From contig NC_051105.1 in the NCBI RefSeq assembly GCF_901709675.1, positions 12,696,604-12,760,603 of the forward strand: 64,000 bases of DNA, written 5' to 3'. The stretch comes from Syngnathus acus (taxonomy: Eukaryota; Chordata; Actinopteri; Syngnathiformes; Syngnathidae). The notes beneath the pieces were generated by a model, which worked only from the letters and a program-made list of their open reading frames with translations, had not been told where the DNA came from and did no database searches. The position numbers were made by a program, and so were the translations under genes. Positions 12,045 through 23,010 of the stretch are shown here, in pieces; the first letter of the stretch is position 1; each line of letters opens with the position of its first letter.

Positions 12045-12176
12045 GACTTTTTGTATTTCGACCCCATTCCTTCAGTACCCTTTAAGAAGTGCAGACTGTG
12101 CTGTGAAAAGCTTTGTAGCCCAACTGAAACAGGTCTTAAGTGCCATGTGCATCTAAAAATGACTGCAGTTGAGTGA
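12045..12176 (+). CDS. Possible second exon of the THAP gene (weak)
   Basis: After a pyrimidine-rich stretch and ctaggcag (acceptor), 43 codons stay open and in phase with the 10561 donor, ending at TGA 12174-12176. The peptide contains CRLCCEKLC...CHVHLK, a cysteine/histidine pattern that could bind zinc. There is no homologue I recognise, and an alternative acceptor (after ttttgcag) opens a different frame. Treat it as a hypothesis. Confidence 0.25.
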   Translation, partial: DFLYFDPIPSVPFKKCRLCCEKLCSPTETGLKCHVHLKMTAVE

Positions 12177-12179
12177 GCA

Positions 12180-12800
12180 CACATTTCTCCAAGATCTTAG
12201 AAACCAATGGAAGTTTAGAAATGGGCTGATAATTTGCTATAATTAAAGGGTCAAGACTAGGTTTCTTGATCAAAGGTACAACAGCATTTCTACAAAAGGT
12301 GGGGACCAGAGACCAGACTTCTGTTAATTATCTCCTTCACAAAGGAACCGTGGTGCCCCAGATCTCTTAAAAAAAGCGAGGAGGAACTGGGTCTGTGGGA
12401 CTGGAGGAGGCATTAAATGTATTCACAAACCTCGTAAGGACAAAGAGCGACACAGGTTCAAATTGGCTAAACTCCGCTGAGCAGAAAGAGGCCCCTGGGC
12501 CACAGTGTGAGGAGGGAGATATATTGGTCCTTATGGCAGCAACTTTATCATTAAAAAAGGAGAGAAATCTTTCATGTGTCATTGGTCATTTCCAATGCAG
12601 TGGATGGATTAGGATTGAAAATAGAATTCACAGTTTTGTTGATGTGATTGGTGATTAAATCTGATAAAAAAAAAAAAATTCTCTGCTCCAAAAGCCTAGT
12701 TAAAAACCTCCAGGCGGTTCTTTTTCCACCTCGGTTCCGCCCTCCGACGCTCACGCCGAGTGGCACATGTAATGTCATCAAGCCAGTGCTCCGGTTTGTG
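12180..12800 (-). pseudogene. Non-LTR retrotransposon fragment (L2/Rex-like linker to RT)
   Basis: Two overlapping minus-strand frames (12572-12781 and 12367-12582) read together as 'LITNHINKTVNSIFNPNPST' then 'RFLSFFNDKVAAIR' and finally 'SSSPTDPVPPRFF'. This order, with the closing 'PTDP.P..F' phrase, is what lies between the endonuclease and the reverse-transcriptase core of fish L2/Rex-type LINEs. The RT fingers and palm should follow but are degenerate below 12365. There is a frame change near 12575. The piece is truncated at both ends, so clade placement is approximate. Confidence 0.7.
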
Positions 12801-13142
12801 TGTTCTGGAGAGTAGAGTCCATTGGGGAGTCAATACGGTGAGACAGATAAGATGACTCCCAGGAACCACTAGGAAGATCCAGGATACAATGTCGTCCGGT
12901 CTTGGCCTTGCAGCCTTGGTTGCAGCTTCACGATATGCAGAAGATATCTGACATCTCTTGAGTCCAAGGGAACTTAATTAATGGACAGGGATTTTAACCA
13001 TTAAGAAATGATGGTAAAAATGTGTGAAAATAAAATAATAGACAATGTAGACAAAGTAGTTTGATGATATTAGATATTCTATATTGTGATATATACGTAT
13101 ATTCATATAGGATACAAGCGGACTATTTTTCTTCGAAGGTAC
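12801..13142. other. No recognisable feature
   Basis: Mixed-composition sequence between a LINE fragment and a hAT element. It becomes AT-rich after 13000. No coding signal was recognised. Confidence 0.4.
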
Positions 13143-13150
13143 ACTTAGGT

Positions 13151-14265
13151 CAGTGCTTCTCAAATAGTGGGGCGCGCCCCCCGGTGCGATACCAAGGGGG
13201 GCGCGTGTGACACCAGGGAACATGCTTTTCTTTTGGCTGTACTAGATTAAAGGGTAATTAGACATCCACTGCAATAGGTGGTAGTGGCGGTATCACTGGA
13301 AGAGTGTGCGCAAGGAGTAGTCGCTCGACACGGAACATACGCACACAGCACAGAGCAGGTGATAAAAAGTGCAGTGGGACACCATGGAAAAATACTGAAC
13401 AGGGTTGAAAAGAACGGCGGAGAGAGACGGAGATAAGAGAATTGAGAGTCACACGAAAGCTAAGACAAGGAAATATGACGAAGCGTACGTAGCGCTCGGC
13501 TTCAGTGCGACCACGATGGGAGACGAGGAAAGACCGGTGTGTTTACTGTGCCTTACAATGTTGGCAGCGGACAGTATGAAGCCGAATAAATTAAGGCGGC
13601 ACTTATAAAGTCATTGCACCCCAATCACGCTGATATGATGCTTGAGGTTTTTCAGCGAAAACAGGCTGAATATTGCCAACAATCATCCCACTTTGTGAAT
13701 GCTACTTCAGTCAATCAGCAAGCACTGTAAGCATCATATAAAGCAGCGTACCAAATTGCTCAGTGCAAGAAAAAAAAACACCATTGCAGAAGAGCTGACG
13801 ACCTGCAGCCGTGGGTATATGGTCTCAGTCATGCTGCCTCATTTTGAGCACAAATTGTTTTATTCATTTTTGTTTTGTAGGTTAAATGTTTTATATATTG
13901 TGCTCCTGAGTTAATGTTGCTGATTACTTTGAATTGAACATTATTTATTGCAGTTATTTAATTTAATATTATGTATGTTTATTATTATTTTATTGTATTT
14001 TTTCCAGCATAAAATGGCAGTTGGTCAAGAATGTTTATAGCTTAAATAATTATAATTTATTTTTAATTTCAGGCATAGTGATGCACATTGAATCTGTTCT
14101 GTTAGAGACTAGAAAACAATGTTATTAATAGTTATTCTTTATTGTAAGCTGATTTTTCTTTTTTATTCATATTTTGTTTTCTTAAATGTTAATAACATGG
14201 GGGGCGGGGGTGAAATGTTTTCTTCTCCCTAGGGGGGCATCACAGAAAATTATTAAGAAGCACTG
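13151..14265 (+). mobile_element. hAT element with internal deletion, 8-bp target duplication
   Basis: Ends CAGTGCTTCTCAAATAGTGG and the inverse are flanked by the identical 8-mer acttaggt (13143-13150, 14266-14273). A C/G-rich subterminal block follows each end. It retains the start of a BED-finger transposase (13405-13740). The catalytic part has been replaced by AT-rich sequence, so the element is non-autonomous. Confidence 0.9.
13405..13740 (+). pseudogene. hAT transposase N-terminus with BED zinc finger
   Basis: From ATG 13405: a basic lead, then YDEAYVALGFS and ERPVCLLCL, followed by LAADSMKPNKLRRHL. The C-x2-C plus His arrangement is a BED finger of the ZBED5/SCAND3-like hAT group, which recognises the element's own ends. 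The frame stops at 13608. The continuation (HPNHADMMLEVFQRKQAEY, then 'SYKAAYQIAQ') is visible in a shifted frame up to about 13780. The catalytic and dimerisation regions are absent. The family assignment is firm; the gene is dead. Confidence 0.8.
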
Positions 14266-14273
14266 ACTTAGGT

Positions 14274-16134
14274 ATAGAGACATCCTCTGCATTTAGTCCT
14301 CAGCCCATTCACAAATCACTAACATACTCGCACATCCACATGTTACACACGTACACCACTCCCAATGAACACTATTCACAACATGACCCATGCCTTTATC
14401 CTGGATAGCCCCTCCAGTTAAATTTCATTTGGCTGCTATAAAGAACATGGAAATCTGTTGACACTACAGTCACCATACAAAACACTAAGCTGGCACATAA
14501 AATAATTGAATAGTTCTGCATTTAAAAAAGGGGGTGGTCCCAGGGTGAAAAAAACCCCCACCTCGTCATGATAGTTTTAAAGGATTACCACTACTTTGAC
14601 TTCATCTATGTGGCTCTGTTAGTGGGAGTATCAGTTTGTTTGTGATGTAGCAGACACGAATGTGCTAAAGTAGCATGGGTTAACTTATGAATAAAATACT
14701 AATGCAAACAAAAACAACCACATTGCATATTCACATGATTGTGAAAAAGTTCAGGGTAAAAACAAGCAACTGTGGCAAAATGTGTGCATTCTTTCCTCTG
14801 TGATATTCATTATCATACCACCCACAGCTGCCATCACCACCAGGCAAAAATACACAAACTGAGAGAAACAGAAGCAGGTCTGGGCTAGCTGTGACAGTCA
14901 AAAGGGTGGGGTGGAAGAGTAAAATGAAACAGCTGTTTTCTATTTGACTAAATACTCGTTTCCATAGCGGTGGACAAAAATAATACAGAGCCACAATTAG
15001 TGCCACTCATTTAACAAAAATGGGTCTCAGTGGGCTAATTACAACCAATCGACGAATAGAAAGTGTGAATGTGAAAGAGTAGGTAAAGCTGCGGTGAGAT
15101 AAAGAGGTCACAGGGATCTTCAAACCAATATATTACTATTTATTTTTTATTCCTTCTGCACTTTTTTGTTCATGCTTGGTGTACATGCATGGCATTTTTG
15201 TTTTCTGTTTCTTTTTTTTTGACAGATGGTTATTTGTCTTGAGTTGACATTTTCGGCTGATGTTTCTAAAGCAACTCCCCAATCAGGGGTGGGGCAAACC
15301 GGGCAGTGTTATCAGAGCTGGGCATGTATAGGTGAACAAAAAAATTGCATGATTTGTTCATCAATTATTATTGCCCACCAGCCGTAAAAAAATATATTTT
15401 TGCAACATCATGGATGATTGTTAAATCACTGTTACACATAATTTCACTATAGTTTAAAATATGTCTTGCATTATTGCATGATTAAAAGTGTGTCAAAAAG
15501 GGCACTGTGCATATTTCTTATTTGCATCAAATTTGTCATAATTTACTTTAAATCCTTACATTCTCACAGTGGAGCGATTGATATTTTATGTGTTTGCTAT
15601 GTTTCAGTTGCATTCGCCACTCTCAACGGTCTGGTCAATGTTCTGTTTATATAAGTGAAAATGAAATGGGTGCTTTTATCGTCTACTGTCTTTCTTCAGA
15701 CTCGTGGGTGCAACTTGATTACAAGACACGCAACCCATTATCTTCACCCTCAGGAATTGTGGTAACACAAAGCCAAACTAGATGGCAAACCGCTGGAAGA
15801 CCTCTCAAAACAGATTTCTTTCAAAATTTCTCTAAAAAGATGGTAAAAAGGATGCTATGATTAATATAATGTAAGTACAGTATTTTGACAAAAATGTCCC
15901 AGGTATGATAAGAAAACTGAAACTGCACGTCTCCTTTTACATGTCCTTTAAATATACATATCATGTCTCCAACAACAGAAGTTCTCATCTTCCCAAACAT
16001 CCATCTATCCTTTTTCCAAATTGCTTCTCCCTATTTGGATCGTGGGTATGCTGTAGCGGCCTTTCCCAGTTGACGAGAGTAATGGTACAAAATGGACTGG
16101 GAATAGTTATATGGCCAAACAAATTATGTTACTA
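14274..16134. other. No recognisable feature
   Basis: About 1.9 kb of AT-rich, apparently single-copy sequence. No coding frame with recognisable domains, RNA gene or element ends were found on either strand. It may be host intergenic DNA. Confidence 0.45.
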
Positions 16135-17089
16135 TACAGTAATCCCTCAGTACATTGTGCTTCGTTTATCGCGGTTTCACTACATCTTGGATTCTTTTTC
16201 CAAATTAAAAAGTCAAAATAAAACTTCTAAATTGAGGAATTATGGCACAAGGCAAGGAGTGCCCACACAATTGCAGTGCGTACACTTGTACCTTTTTATA
16301 ATTTTTTTTTATAATAATAAGAGTTCAAAAAACATATTTAGTGTTGTACCTTGTTATAGAAAAAAAGTTATAATAATAAAAGTTCTAAAAACATATTTAC
16401 AGTATGTACACTTGTATCTTGTTATACAAATTTATAATAATAAAAGTTGTTAGAAAAACATATTTACAGTATGTGTTACGAATTCTCCATGTTGTTTATG
16501 TTATTCAGCCGTGCTTTGATTTGAGGTAGGGTGATGTATTTTGAAGGCCATTTTCAGGCAATACCACTTCCTGTTTTACGTTTGCGTACATATGTCGGTT
16601 ACAGTGGTACAGGAGTCATTGACGATGTAAGTGGGTCTCCTAACAAGAGAAATGAACGATCACATGTGTCTAACCTTTAGGACTATGCAGTATTGCTCCA
16701 AATGGTCGTTTAAATTCCTTTAGAGGTCCGTTTTCGCGTGTTAGCACGATCGCGAATTAGCATCTTTCCGCTAACTCGTTAGCCTGCCCAGTACTTCTTG
16801 TTAACATGTTACACGCGCACACGTATAATAATTATATTTTCAATATTTATACAACATTTTCTGTATGTTATTTATACTATTAATGTATTATTTAGATGTT
16901 TGAAACAATTATTTAATGTTCTAATAATAAAATATGCACTTAAATGGTTTCATATACATTTATTGGGACAAAAGATTTGCGGATAAAAAAAAAATAGTAC
17001 ACATGAGAGGGTGACAGTACTTCGCGAATTTCACTTATCGCAGGTGGTTTTTGGAACCAATTATCCGTGATAAACGAGGGATTACTGTA
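16135..17089. mobile_element. Tc2/pogo-type MITE
   Basis: It begins TACAGTAATCCCTCAGTACA and ends with the inverse 'gagggattactgta', with inward 'cgtttatcgcggttt' and 'cacttatcgcaggtgg' as the second half of the inverted repeat. TA bounds both sides. This end sequence is characteristic of Tc2/Kanga-like mariner relatives. No transposase is present. A short tandem array lies inside. Confidence 0.85.
16282..16475. repeat. Three-unit ~65-bp tandem repeat inside a MITE
   Basis: The unit contains 'cttgta(c/t)ctt...ttata', then 'ataataataa(a/g)agtt', and ends 'aaacatattta'. Three copies run head to tail, diverged by a few bases and small indels. Confidence 0.8.
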
Positions 17090-17096
17090 CTATATA

Positions 17097-18287
17097 CACC
17101 GTATTTTCCGGACTATAAGTCGCAGTTTTTTTTCCATAGTTTGGCCGGGAGTGCGGCTTATAATCAGGAGCGATTTATATGTGAAATTATTAACACATTA
17201 TTACTTGATCATTAACACATTACTTACTAGTATAGTTGATCACTTCACATGTTATTTCCACTTTAAACCGCATGAGGTTTAATTTAATAGGCCTGTGGTA
17301 TAATTGGAACAGCAACTGACAATGAGTCTGAATCCATTCACTGACTTCCGGAGTTAGGAGTTTTTTATAACACAGAGGACAGAGATTGACTTCCGGAGTC
17401 AGCGGAGGTGTTTATAACACAGAGGAACCAGATTGACACAGAGGATGAAGATTTCAATGGATTTAATGATTTGGAGTGACATGGATGGTTCGATAAACTT
17501 ATTTATGTTATAGTTACATATTTGATATGTACTTTATTTAATGTAGCAACTTGTATATTGTTAGAGTTCAGTACTTTCTGATTGCCTAGGGAGGCCGTGA
17601 AGGCAGCAGGGGGTAGGAGACGGGAAGAGGGCTCCGGGGCGCTTTGTTAGTGAGGCTACACACTGTGTGTTGGCTCGTATGTTGAACTCTCTTTTTGTGA
17701 AATAAAGTGCCAGTTATCAAACCCACGACTTGACTGGTACTTTGGTAACGCTACAATATAATTATATAGATCTGTGGAATAATTGGAGCCGCAACCGACG
17801 ACGGAGTCTGACGACGGACGAAGATTTCGATGGATTTAATGATTTGGAGTGACACAAATGGTTCGATAAAATTGTTATTTATGTTATAGTTATTTGATAT
17901 GTAGTTTATATATAGTTCTATAGGCCTGTGGAATAAGTGGAACTGCAACTGACAACGAGTCCGACGTCAGAGCCGCATGCACTTCCGGGTTCAAAAGCGG
18001 CGTTGTTTACACAAAGGACGAAGATTTCGATGGATTTAATTATTTGGAGTGACACGGATGGTTTGATAAACAGTGGACAGGAGTAACAATGAAATGTAAA
18101 TACTCACTTTGTGTCAAAGACGCACACGATCACAGCAACATACTCAGTCGATACCAGCAACCTTTATGTTACCGCTGAGCACAAGTGAATGGGTATAGTG
18201 TCTAGACCTCGAATGTAAGACAACCACCACTTTTTCAGTCTTATTTCAATGCAAAAATCATCATCTTATATTCGGGCCAATACGGTA
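17097..18287. mobile_element. Composite pogo-type MITE with internal monomers
   Basis: The left edge reads accgtattttccggactata, abutting the previous MITE; the right edge reads 'ttatattcgggccaatacggta'. The two edges are different end types, so this is either a mosaic or two overlapping elements. Inside, a monomer containing 'gatttcgatggatttaatg' and 'atttggagtgacac' appears three times (about 17449, 17819, 18019). The same monomer is found in the elements at 45825 and 50674. An LTR-like segment is inserted at 17542-17755. Confidence 0.65.
17542..17755 (+). mobile_element. Short LTR-like segment (TGTAGC...GCTACA)
   Basis: It begins TGTAGCAACTTGTATA and ends TTGGTAACGCTACA, with TG/CA ends in a 6-bp inverted repeat and an AATAAAG signal near the 3' end (about 17700). 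Shorter relatives lie at 46328-46451 (reverse) and 51436-51561 in the same relative place within sister MITEs, so insertion preceded amplification of the MITE. This copy has an extra ~85-bp GC-rich middle. No target duplication is clear. Confidence 0.5.
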
Positions 18288-18588
18288 CATAATTTTTAAT
18301 ATAATAAATATAATAAATATAAATATTTTAAATATAAATATGTGTGTGTGTGTAGATGTATGTATACATATATATATATATATATACATAAATATACACC
18401 GCTCAAAAAAATTAAAGGAACTGTTTTTTATCAGGGTATGGCATGAATTCAATTAGACTTTTCTGATAAGGTTTTGGTCAGGTACGTGGCAGAGGGGGTT
18501 GTTAATCAGTTTCAGCTGCCTTGGTGTTGATGGAATTAACAACAGGTGCACTAGAGGGGCAACAATGAGATGGTCCCCAAAACAGGAC
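18217..18588 (+). repeat. Local duplication, copy 1 (partner 20424-20791)
   Basis: About 370 bp nearly identical to 20424-20791. It spans the right edge of one MITE, a TA/TG microsatellite and the first ~195 bp of the Tc1 transposon at 18395. Differences are a 9-bp indel near 18282, a few bases and TA-repeat length. Confidence 0.92.
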
Positions 18589-19970
18589 TGGTTTTGCATG
18601 TGGAGGCCATTTCAAGTTCCTCCCTCTTGATCTTTTTTAACTGGTTTTCCACAAGTGTTGGCTTTAGCAAGAGTCATTATCACGACTGGGCGCATGAGGC
18701 GATTTCTTAACCCTCCTGAAGTTGCGCAGATTGTCCAACTCCTCCAGGATGGCACATCCATGCGTGCTGTTGCAAGAAGATTTGATGTGTCTCCCAGTAC
18801 AATCTCCAGAGCATGGAGGAGATTCCAGGAGACAGGCAGTTACTCTAGGAGAGCTGGACAGGGCCGTCGACGGTCCTCATCCGATCAGCAGGACCGATAT
18901 CTGCTGCTTTGTGCAAGGAGGAACAGGTTGAGCACTGCCCGAGCCCTACAGAATGACCTCCAGCAGGCTACTGTTGTGAATGTATCTGCCCAAACAGTCA
19001 GAAACAGACTTCACGAGGGTGGCCTCAGGGCACGACGTCCTGTAGTGTGCCCTATGCTCACTGCTCAGCACCGTGGAGCTTGATTGGCATTTGCCATAGA
19101 ACACCAGAATTGGCAAGTCCGCCACTGGCGCCCTGTGCTTTTCATAGATGAGAGCAGGTTTACCTTGAGCACCTGTGATAGACGTGAGAGGGTCTGGAGA
19201 AGCCAAGGAGAGCGCTATGCTGCCTGCAACATCATTCAGCATGACCGGTTCGGTGGTAGGTCAGTGATGGTGTGTGGAGGCATTTCCATGGAGGGACGAA
19301 CAGACCTCTACAGGCTAGAGAACGGCAGTCTGACTGCCATTAGGTATCGGGATGAAATCCTTGCACCCATGGTCAGACCCTACGCTGGTGCAGTAGGTCC
19401 TGGGTTCCTCCTGATCCACGACAATGCCCGGCCTCATGTGGCAAGAGTATGCAGACAATATCTGGAGGATGAAGGAATTGACACAATTGAATGGCCCTCA
19501 CGATCACCTTATCTAAACCCGATAGAACACCTCTGGGACATAATGTTTCAGTCCATCAGAAGTCGCCAGGTTGCTCCTCAGACTTTACAGGAGCTCACTG
19601 ATGCCCTTTGACAGATCTGGGAGGACATCCCACAAGACACCCTCCGTCGTCTCATTAGGAGCATGCCGCGACGTTGTCAAGCATGCACGTGGGGGCCACA
19701 CAAGATATTGAAAAGAATTTTGAGTTGCAGAAATTGAATTTAGGCAAAATGGAAGAGCCTGCCACATCACTTTTTCACTTTGATTTTTGAGGTGTCTATA
19801 TACTGAGCCCTCTGTAGGCTGAAATCATTTATTTCCATCAAAAGATGTGGCATCCTTTTGTTCCTGAGACGTTAAACTGTCCATATCAGTATAGATATCC
19901 CCCCCAAAAAATTCACCATTGAAATCTGATGTGTTTTCAAAGTGTTCCTTAAATTTTTTTGCGCAGTGTA
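18395..19970 (+). mobile_element. Tc1-like transposon (1.6 kb)
   Basis: The left end TACACCGCTCAAAAAAATTA matches the inverted right end (taaatttttttgcgcagtgta), with TA at both edges. It is inserted in a TA-rich tract. It encodes a DD34E transposase with two in-frame stops. Its first 195 bp are duplicated at about 20600-20791. Confidence 0.93.
18655..19690 (+). pseudogene. Tc1-family transposase, two in-frame TGA stops
   Basis: One frame runs from ATG 18655 (a downstream Met at MRRFLNPP is an equally likely start) to about 19690. It is broken by TGA at 19081-19083 and TGA at 19609-19611. The N-terminus holds the paired-like double helix-turn-helix ([20 protein letters not shown]), with the basic GRRR linker. 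The catalytic domain has VLFIDESRF, LLIHDNARPHV and SPYLNPIEHLW, with 34 residues between the second Asp and the Glu. Both stops fit CGA to TGA changes at CpG, since Arg is expected there. The last residues lose the usual ending through a short deletion near 19685. All catalytic residues are intact, so this is a recently silenced copy. Confidence 0.93.
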
Positions 19971-20423
19971 TATACATACGCATATATATGATGTATATAT
20001 GTACATGTAGCTAAAGTACAGTCAAACCTCGGTTTTTGACCATAATCCGTTCCAGAAGGCGGTTTGAGAAGTGAATCGGTCGAATTCCGAATCTATTTCT
20101 CCCATTACAAATAATGGAAAACATTTTAATCCGTTCCAAGACTTAAACAAAACGCCTTTTTTTAAGCATTTTTTCACTTGCTCATTTTTGTCCGAACGCG
20201 CAACCGTAGCACGCCGCCAACCACGCAACTGCACCGCGCTGGTCGCATTATTTAATGACAGAGCCGTCGCTGAAATTTTGAAAATATTTTTAAAGTCCTG
20301 ATGTACTTTCCAAAATTTAAGTGGACCTCAGTGCGCAGGGAGCTTAATTTGGTCCGATCGCGCAACCGCAGCGCGCTGGGTGCTCACTGTCGCATTGCTT
20401 TAAGAGCGTCTTTGTGTTTTAGG

Positions 20424-20791
20424 AAGACAACCACCACTTTTTCAGTCTTATTTCAATGCAAAAATCATCGTCTTATATTCGGGCCAATAATTTTTAATAT
20501 AATAAATATAATAAATATAAATATTTTAAATATAAATATGTGTGTGTGTGTAGATGTATGTATACATATATATAGTATATATATATATACATAAATATAC
20601 ACCGCTCAAAAAAATTAAAGGAACTGTTTTTTATCAGGGTATGGCATGAATTCAATTAGACTTTTCTGATAAGGTTTTGGTCAGGTACGTGGCAGAGGGG
20701 GTTGTTAATCAGTTTCAGCTGCCTTGGTGTTGATGGAATTAACAACAGGTGCACTAGAGGGGCAACAATGAGATGGTCCCCAAAACAGGAC
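20424..20791 (+). repeat. Local duplication, copy 2 (partner 18217-18588)
   Basis: Nearly identical to 18217-18588 in the same orientation, 2.2 kb away. It carries only the left 195 bp of the Tc1 element and none of its transposase. Its edges do not coincide with any element end, so it did not arrive by ordinary transposition. Confidence 0.92.
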
Positions 20792-21033
20792 CTTTACTGC
20801 TCGCACTTACTTTCTTTGGAGGCATGATTAGGGGTTAACCAGGGCTGTGGACTCGGTCGGATTTTTGCACCGAGTCCAAGTCAGAGTCCGGCCTCTTGAC
20901 CACCGAGTCCGAGTCCGGCTGTCCATTTTTTCTGTTAATTCATGTGACTGCTTAGTCTTTATTCAAGGCTAATTTAGATCAAAATCTAAATAATTACAAC
21001 AGTTTTGTGATGGCTTTGTCTTTATTAAACATA

Positions 21034-21975
21034 TACCGTTTTTTTCCGTGTATAATACGCAAAATTTAACTAATTTATTGTCCTAAAATCTGGGGTGCGC
21101 ATTATACATGGGTACAATTTTTTTTTAATTTTTAAAAAAAATTTTTTTTTTAATTTAATTTATTTTTTTTATTTTTTTTAAGAAAATCATGGTACTGGTA
21201 CGAGTATTGATTTATGTATTGTTCTCTTCTTGTCATGTTGTGAAAGAATGTGGGTTGAATAAATACCGAAAGAACAATAGTGTGTTTGTACTGTGCTCTG
21301 GTCATTTCGTCAAAGAAGGGATAATAGTCCTCTTCTCTTCTTGACTGACAATGAATGTGATAGTTTAATACAATCAGCAAATAACAAAATGCGTATTACA
21401 GGTAATATTTTATTTCACAACACTTTGCCTTGTTCCTTTCGTCTCTGCTGTTCACTTCAAACACGCTCCATACGAACGCAATGCTCTCGTATCAGACGCT
21501 TGCTCGATCACCTGCTCGTTTGCTGTCACAATGTACCCTACACAAATCCGAAACATTTGTTGCGGCTCCGAGTCACGATGAGGGGCAAGTTTTGGTTTCC
21601 AAGGGTGTTTTTATTCCTCTTCAACGTCTCTCCCATACAGAGCCGCCTTTTTCACATGTCCGCACGTCACTTTCCTCTCTTTTCATCTGATCGTGGTGGT
21701 GCCTTTAAGGGCAGTCGGAGAAATCAACGCCAACAAAAAAAATACATCCAGCCTAGTTAAGACCATACCAAAGACTATAAAAATGGGACCCATTGCCTCC
21801 CTGCGTGTGTGACGATCATTGGGACTTAAAAAAAAAAAAAAAAAAAATTAAATAAAAAAAAAAAAAAAATTGGGTGCGTATTATACATGGGTACAGGCTT
21901 TTTTCCAGCATCAACATGCCATTGTTAGGGTGCGTATTATACATGGGGGCGTATTATACACGGAAAAAAACGGTA
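21034..21975. mobile_element. TA-targeting MITE, copy A (942 bp)
   Basis: Ends TACCGTTTTTTTCCGTGTAT with the inverse at the right. Second-order motifs 'gggtgcgcattatacatggg' lie inside each end. It has an inverted, about 99% identical partner at 31154-32050 and a more diverged relative at 44168-45824. A remnant of SINE family 1 (21765-21830) is part of the element. The 155-codon open stretch inside (21293-21760) is shared by the partner but resembles no protein I know. Confidence 0.9.
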
Positions 21976-21978
21976 AAC

Positions 21979-22598
21979 CAGCGGTGGCCAACCCGCAGCT
22001 CGCGAGCCGCATGCGGCTCTTTGGCTGGTTTCATGCGGCTCTTCAGGAGATTTCACATGACAAGCGTCAAAATGCTTGGCTGGCGCTGCCATTTATGCCT
22101 CCTAGGTGGCGCGCTGACCAGTTGAATCGGTTTGAGTTGAAAAGAAGAAGAAGAATGACGTACTCTCAATGATGACAAATGCGCGCGATCATTTGAGTTG
22201 TAAATAATTTGTTTCAAGTTCGCTCTCAAAATGGCAGGGAAAAAAGCACAGCCAAACGAAAATATGAAGAACACAGGACGTTTTTAACAGAGTGGGAGAG
22301 TTTATATTTTTTTGTTGAACGTAATGGCAAACCATTCTGCCTTATATGTCAGGCATCATTAGTGCATTTCAAAGCTTCAAATCTTCAGCGTCACTTCAGC
22401 TCAGTCCATCCTAATATCGACCAGGAATTTCCAAAAGGGACTGAACTTCGCAAGCACAGGTTGGTCACTTTGAAAAGTCAGGCAGAAAAGCAGATGCAGT
22501 TTTTCCAAAAATTTACAAACCACGGGAGATGATGTGGCTCTTTGCGATGACACAGTAAAAAATGTGGCTCTTAGTCTCTGACTGGTTGGCCACCCCTG
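21979..22598 (+). mobile_element. hAT element, internally deleted (GTF2IRD2-like)
   Basis: Ends CAGCGGTGGCCAACCC and the inverse 'ggttggccacccctg'. If the neighbouring MITE at 21034-21975 is removed, the left flank becomes atataaac against atataaat on the right, a 7/8 target duplication. So the MITE later landed inside this element's duplication. 'tgcggctctt' subterminal repeats are present. Confidence 0.8.
22209..22532 (+). pseudogene. hAT transposase N-terminus (GTF2IRD2-like zinc finger)
   Basis: About 105 codons: KRKYEEHRTFLTEWESLYFF, then ERNGKPFCLICQASL and ASNLQRHFSSVH, followed by PKGTELRKH. The C-x2-C...H-x4-H arrangement is the BED-like finger of Charlie8/GTF2IRD2-related hAT transposases. 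Transposase sequence stops at 22532 and is joined directly to the right terminal sequence, so the catalytic domain is deleted. An ATG at 22229 is a more natural start but is out of frame by a small indel. Confidence 0.75.
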
Positions 22599-22659
22599 AT
22601 ATAAATGAATACAATAAACAGATACTTTCAAGTTTCAATTCAACGACTTGAGTTTGTCC

Positions 22660-23010
22660 TTAGGAACAAAATCGCCTCAACCAGTCAGCCTTCATCGCGC
22701 CGCGCTGATCAGACATGATAAACTTGAGACCGGAAAACAGGCGCTCTACGCTGACTTGGCTGATTGGCATTGCTGTTAGTGTCCGAGTCGCTGCCTTGAG
22801 GCCGGACGGATAACGATCAGCTGTAACAAATGGGCTCTCTTTCATTCGACCAAGTGCCAACATTGCCCAAATTTCTTCATCTATGTCGGTTTGCGAGGTG
22901 GCGGCCGACAAACGCCGGCGGCGCTCAATGCTGTCAAGTTCTTTTTCAAACTCATCCTCCTCCGTCGATGTGGAGCCATCAACCTCGGCCGCATTGATCG
23001 TAAGCAGGGC
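22660..23010 (-). pseudogene. hAT transposase C-terminal dimerisation domain
   Basis: Minus-strand frame reading an acidic linker (STEEDEFEKELDSIERR), then 'EEIWAMLALGRMKESPF' and finally LTAMPISQVSVERLFSGLKF. The last block, small residues then S.ERLFS, is the conserved hAT C-terminal dimerisation motif. It sits at the right end of the hAT at 20840-23183, as expected if transcription ran leftwards. The upstream DNA-binding and catalytic parts are not recognisable. The frame start in the terminal repeat is not a real start. Confidence 0.78.

Noticed and set aside
21293-21760. A 155-codon open frame, also present at 31336-31803 with only two residue differences
   Set aside because: It lies entirely inside two young copies of a MITE and includes SINE-derived sequence at its end. 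Similarity reflects recent copying, not protein conservation, and no domain is recognisable.
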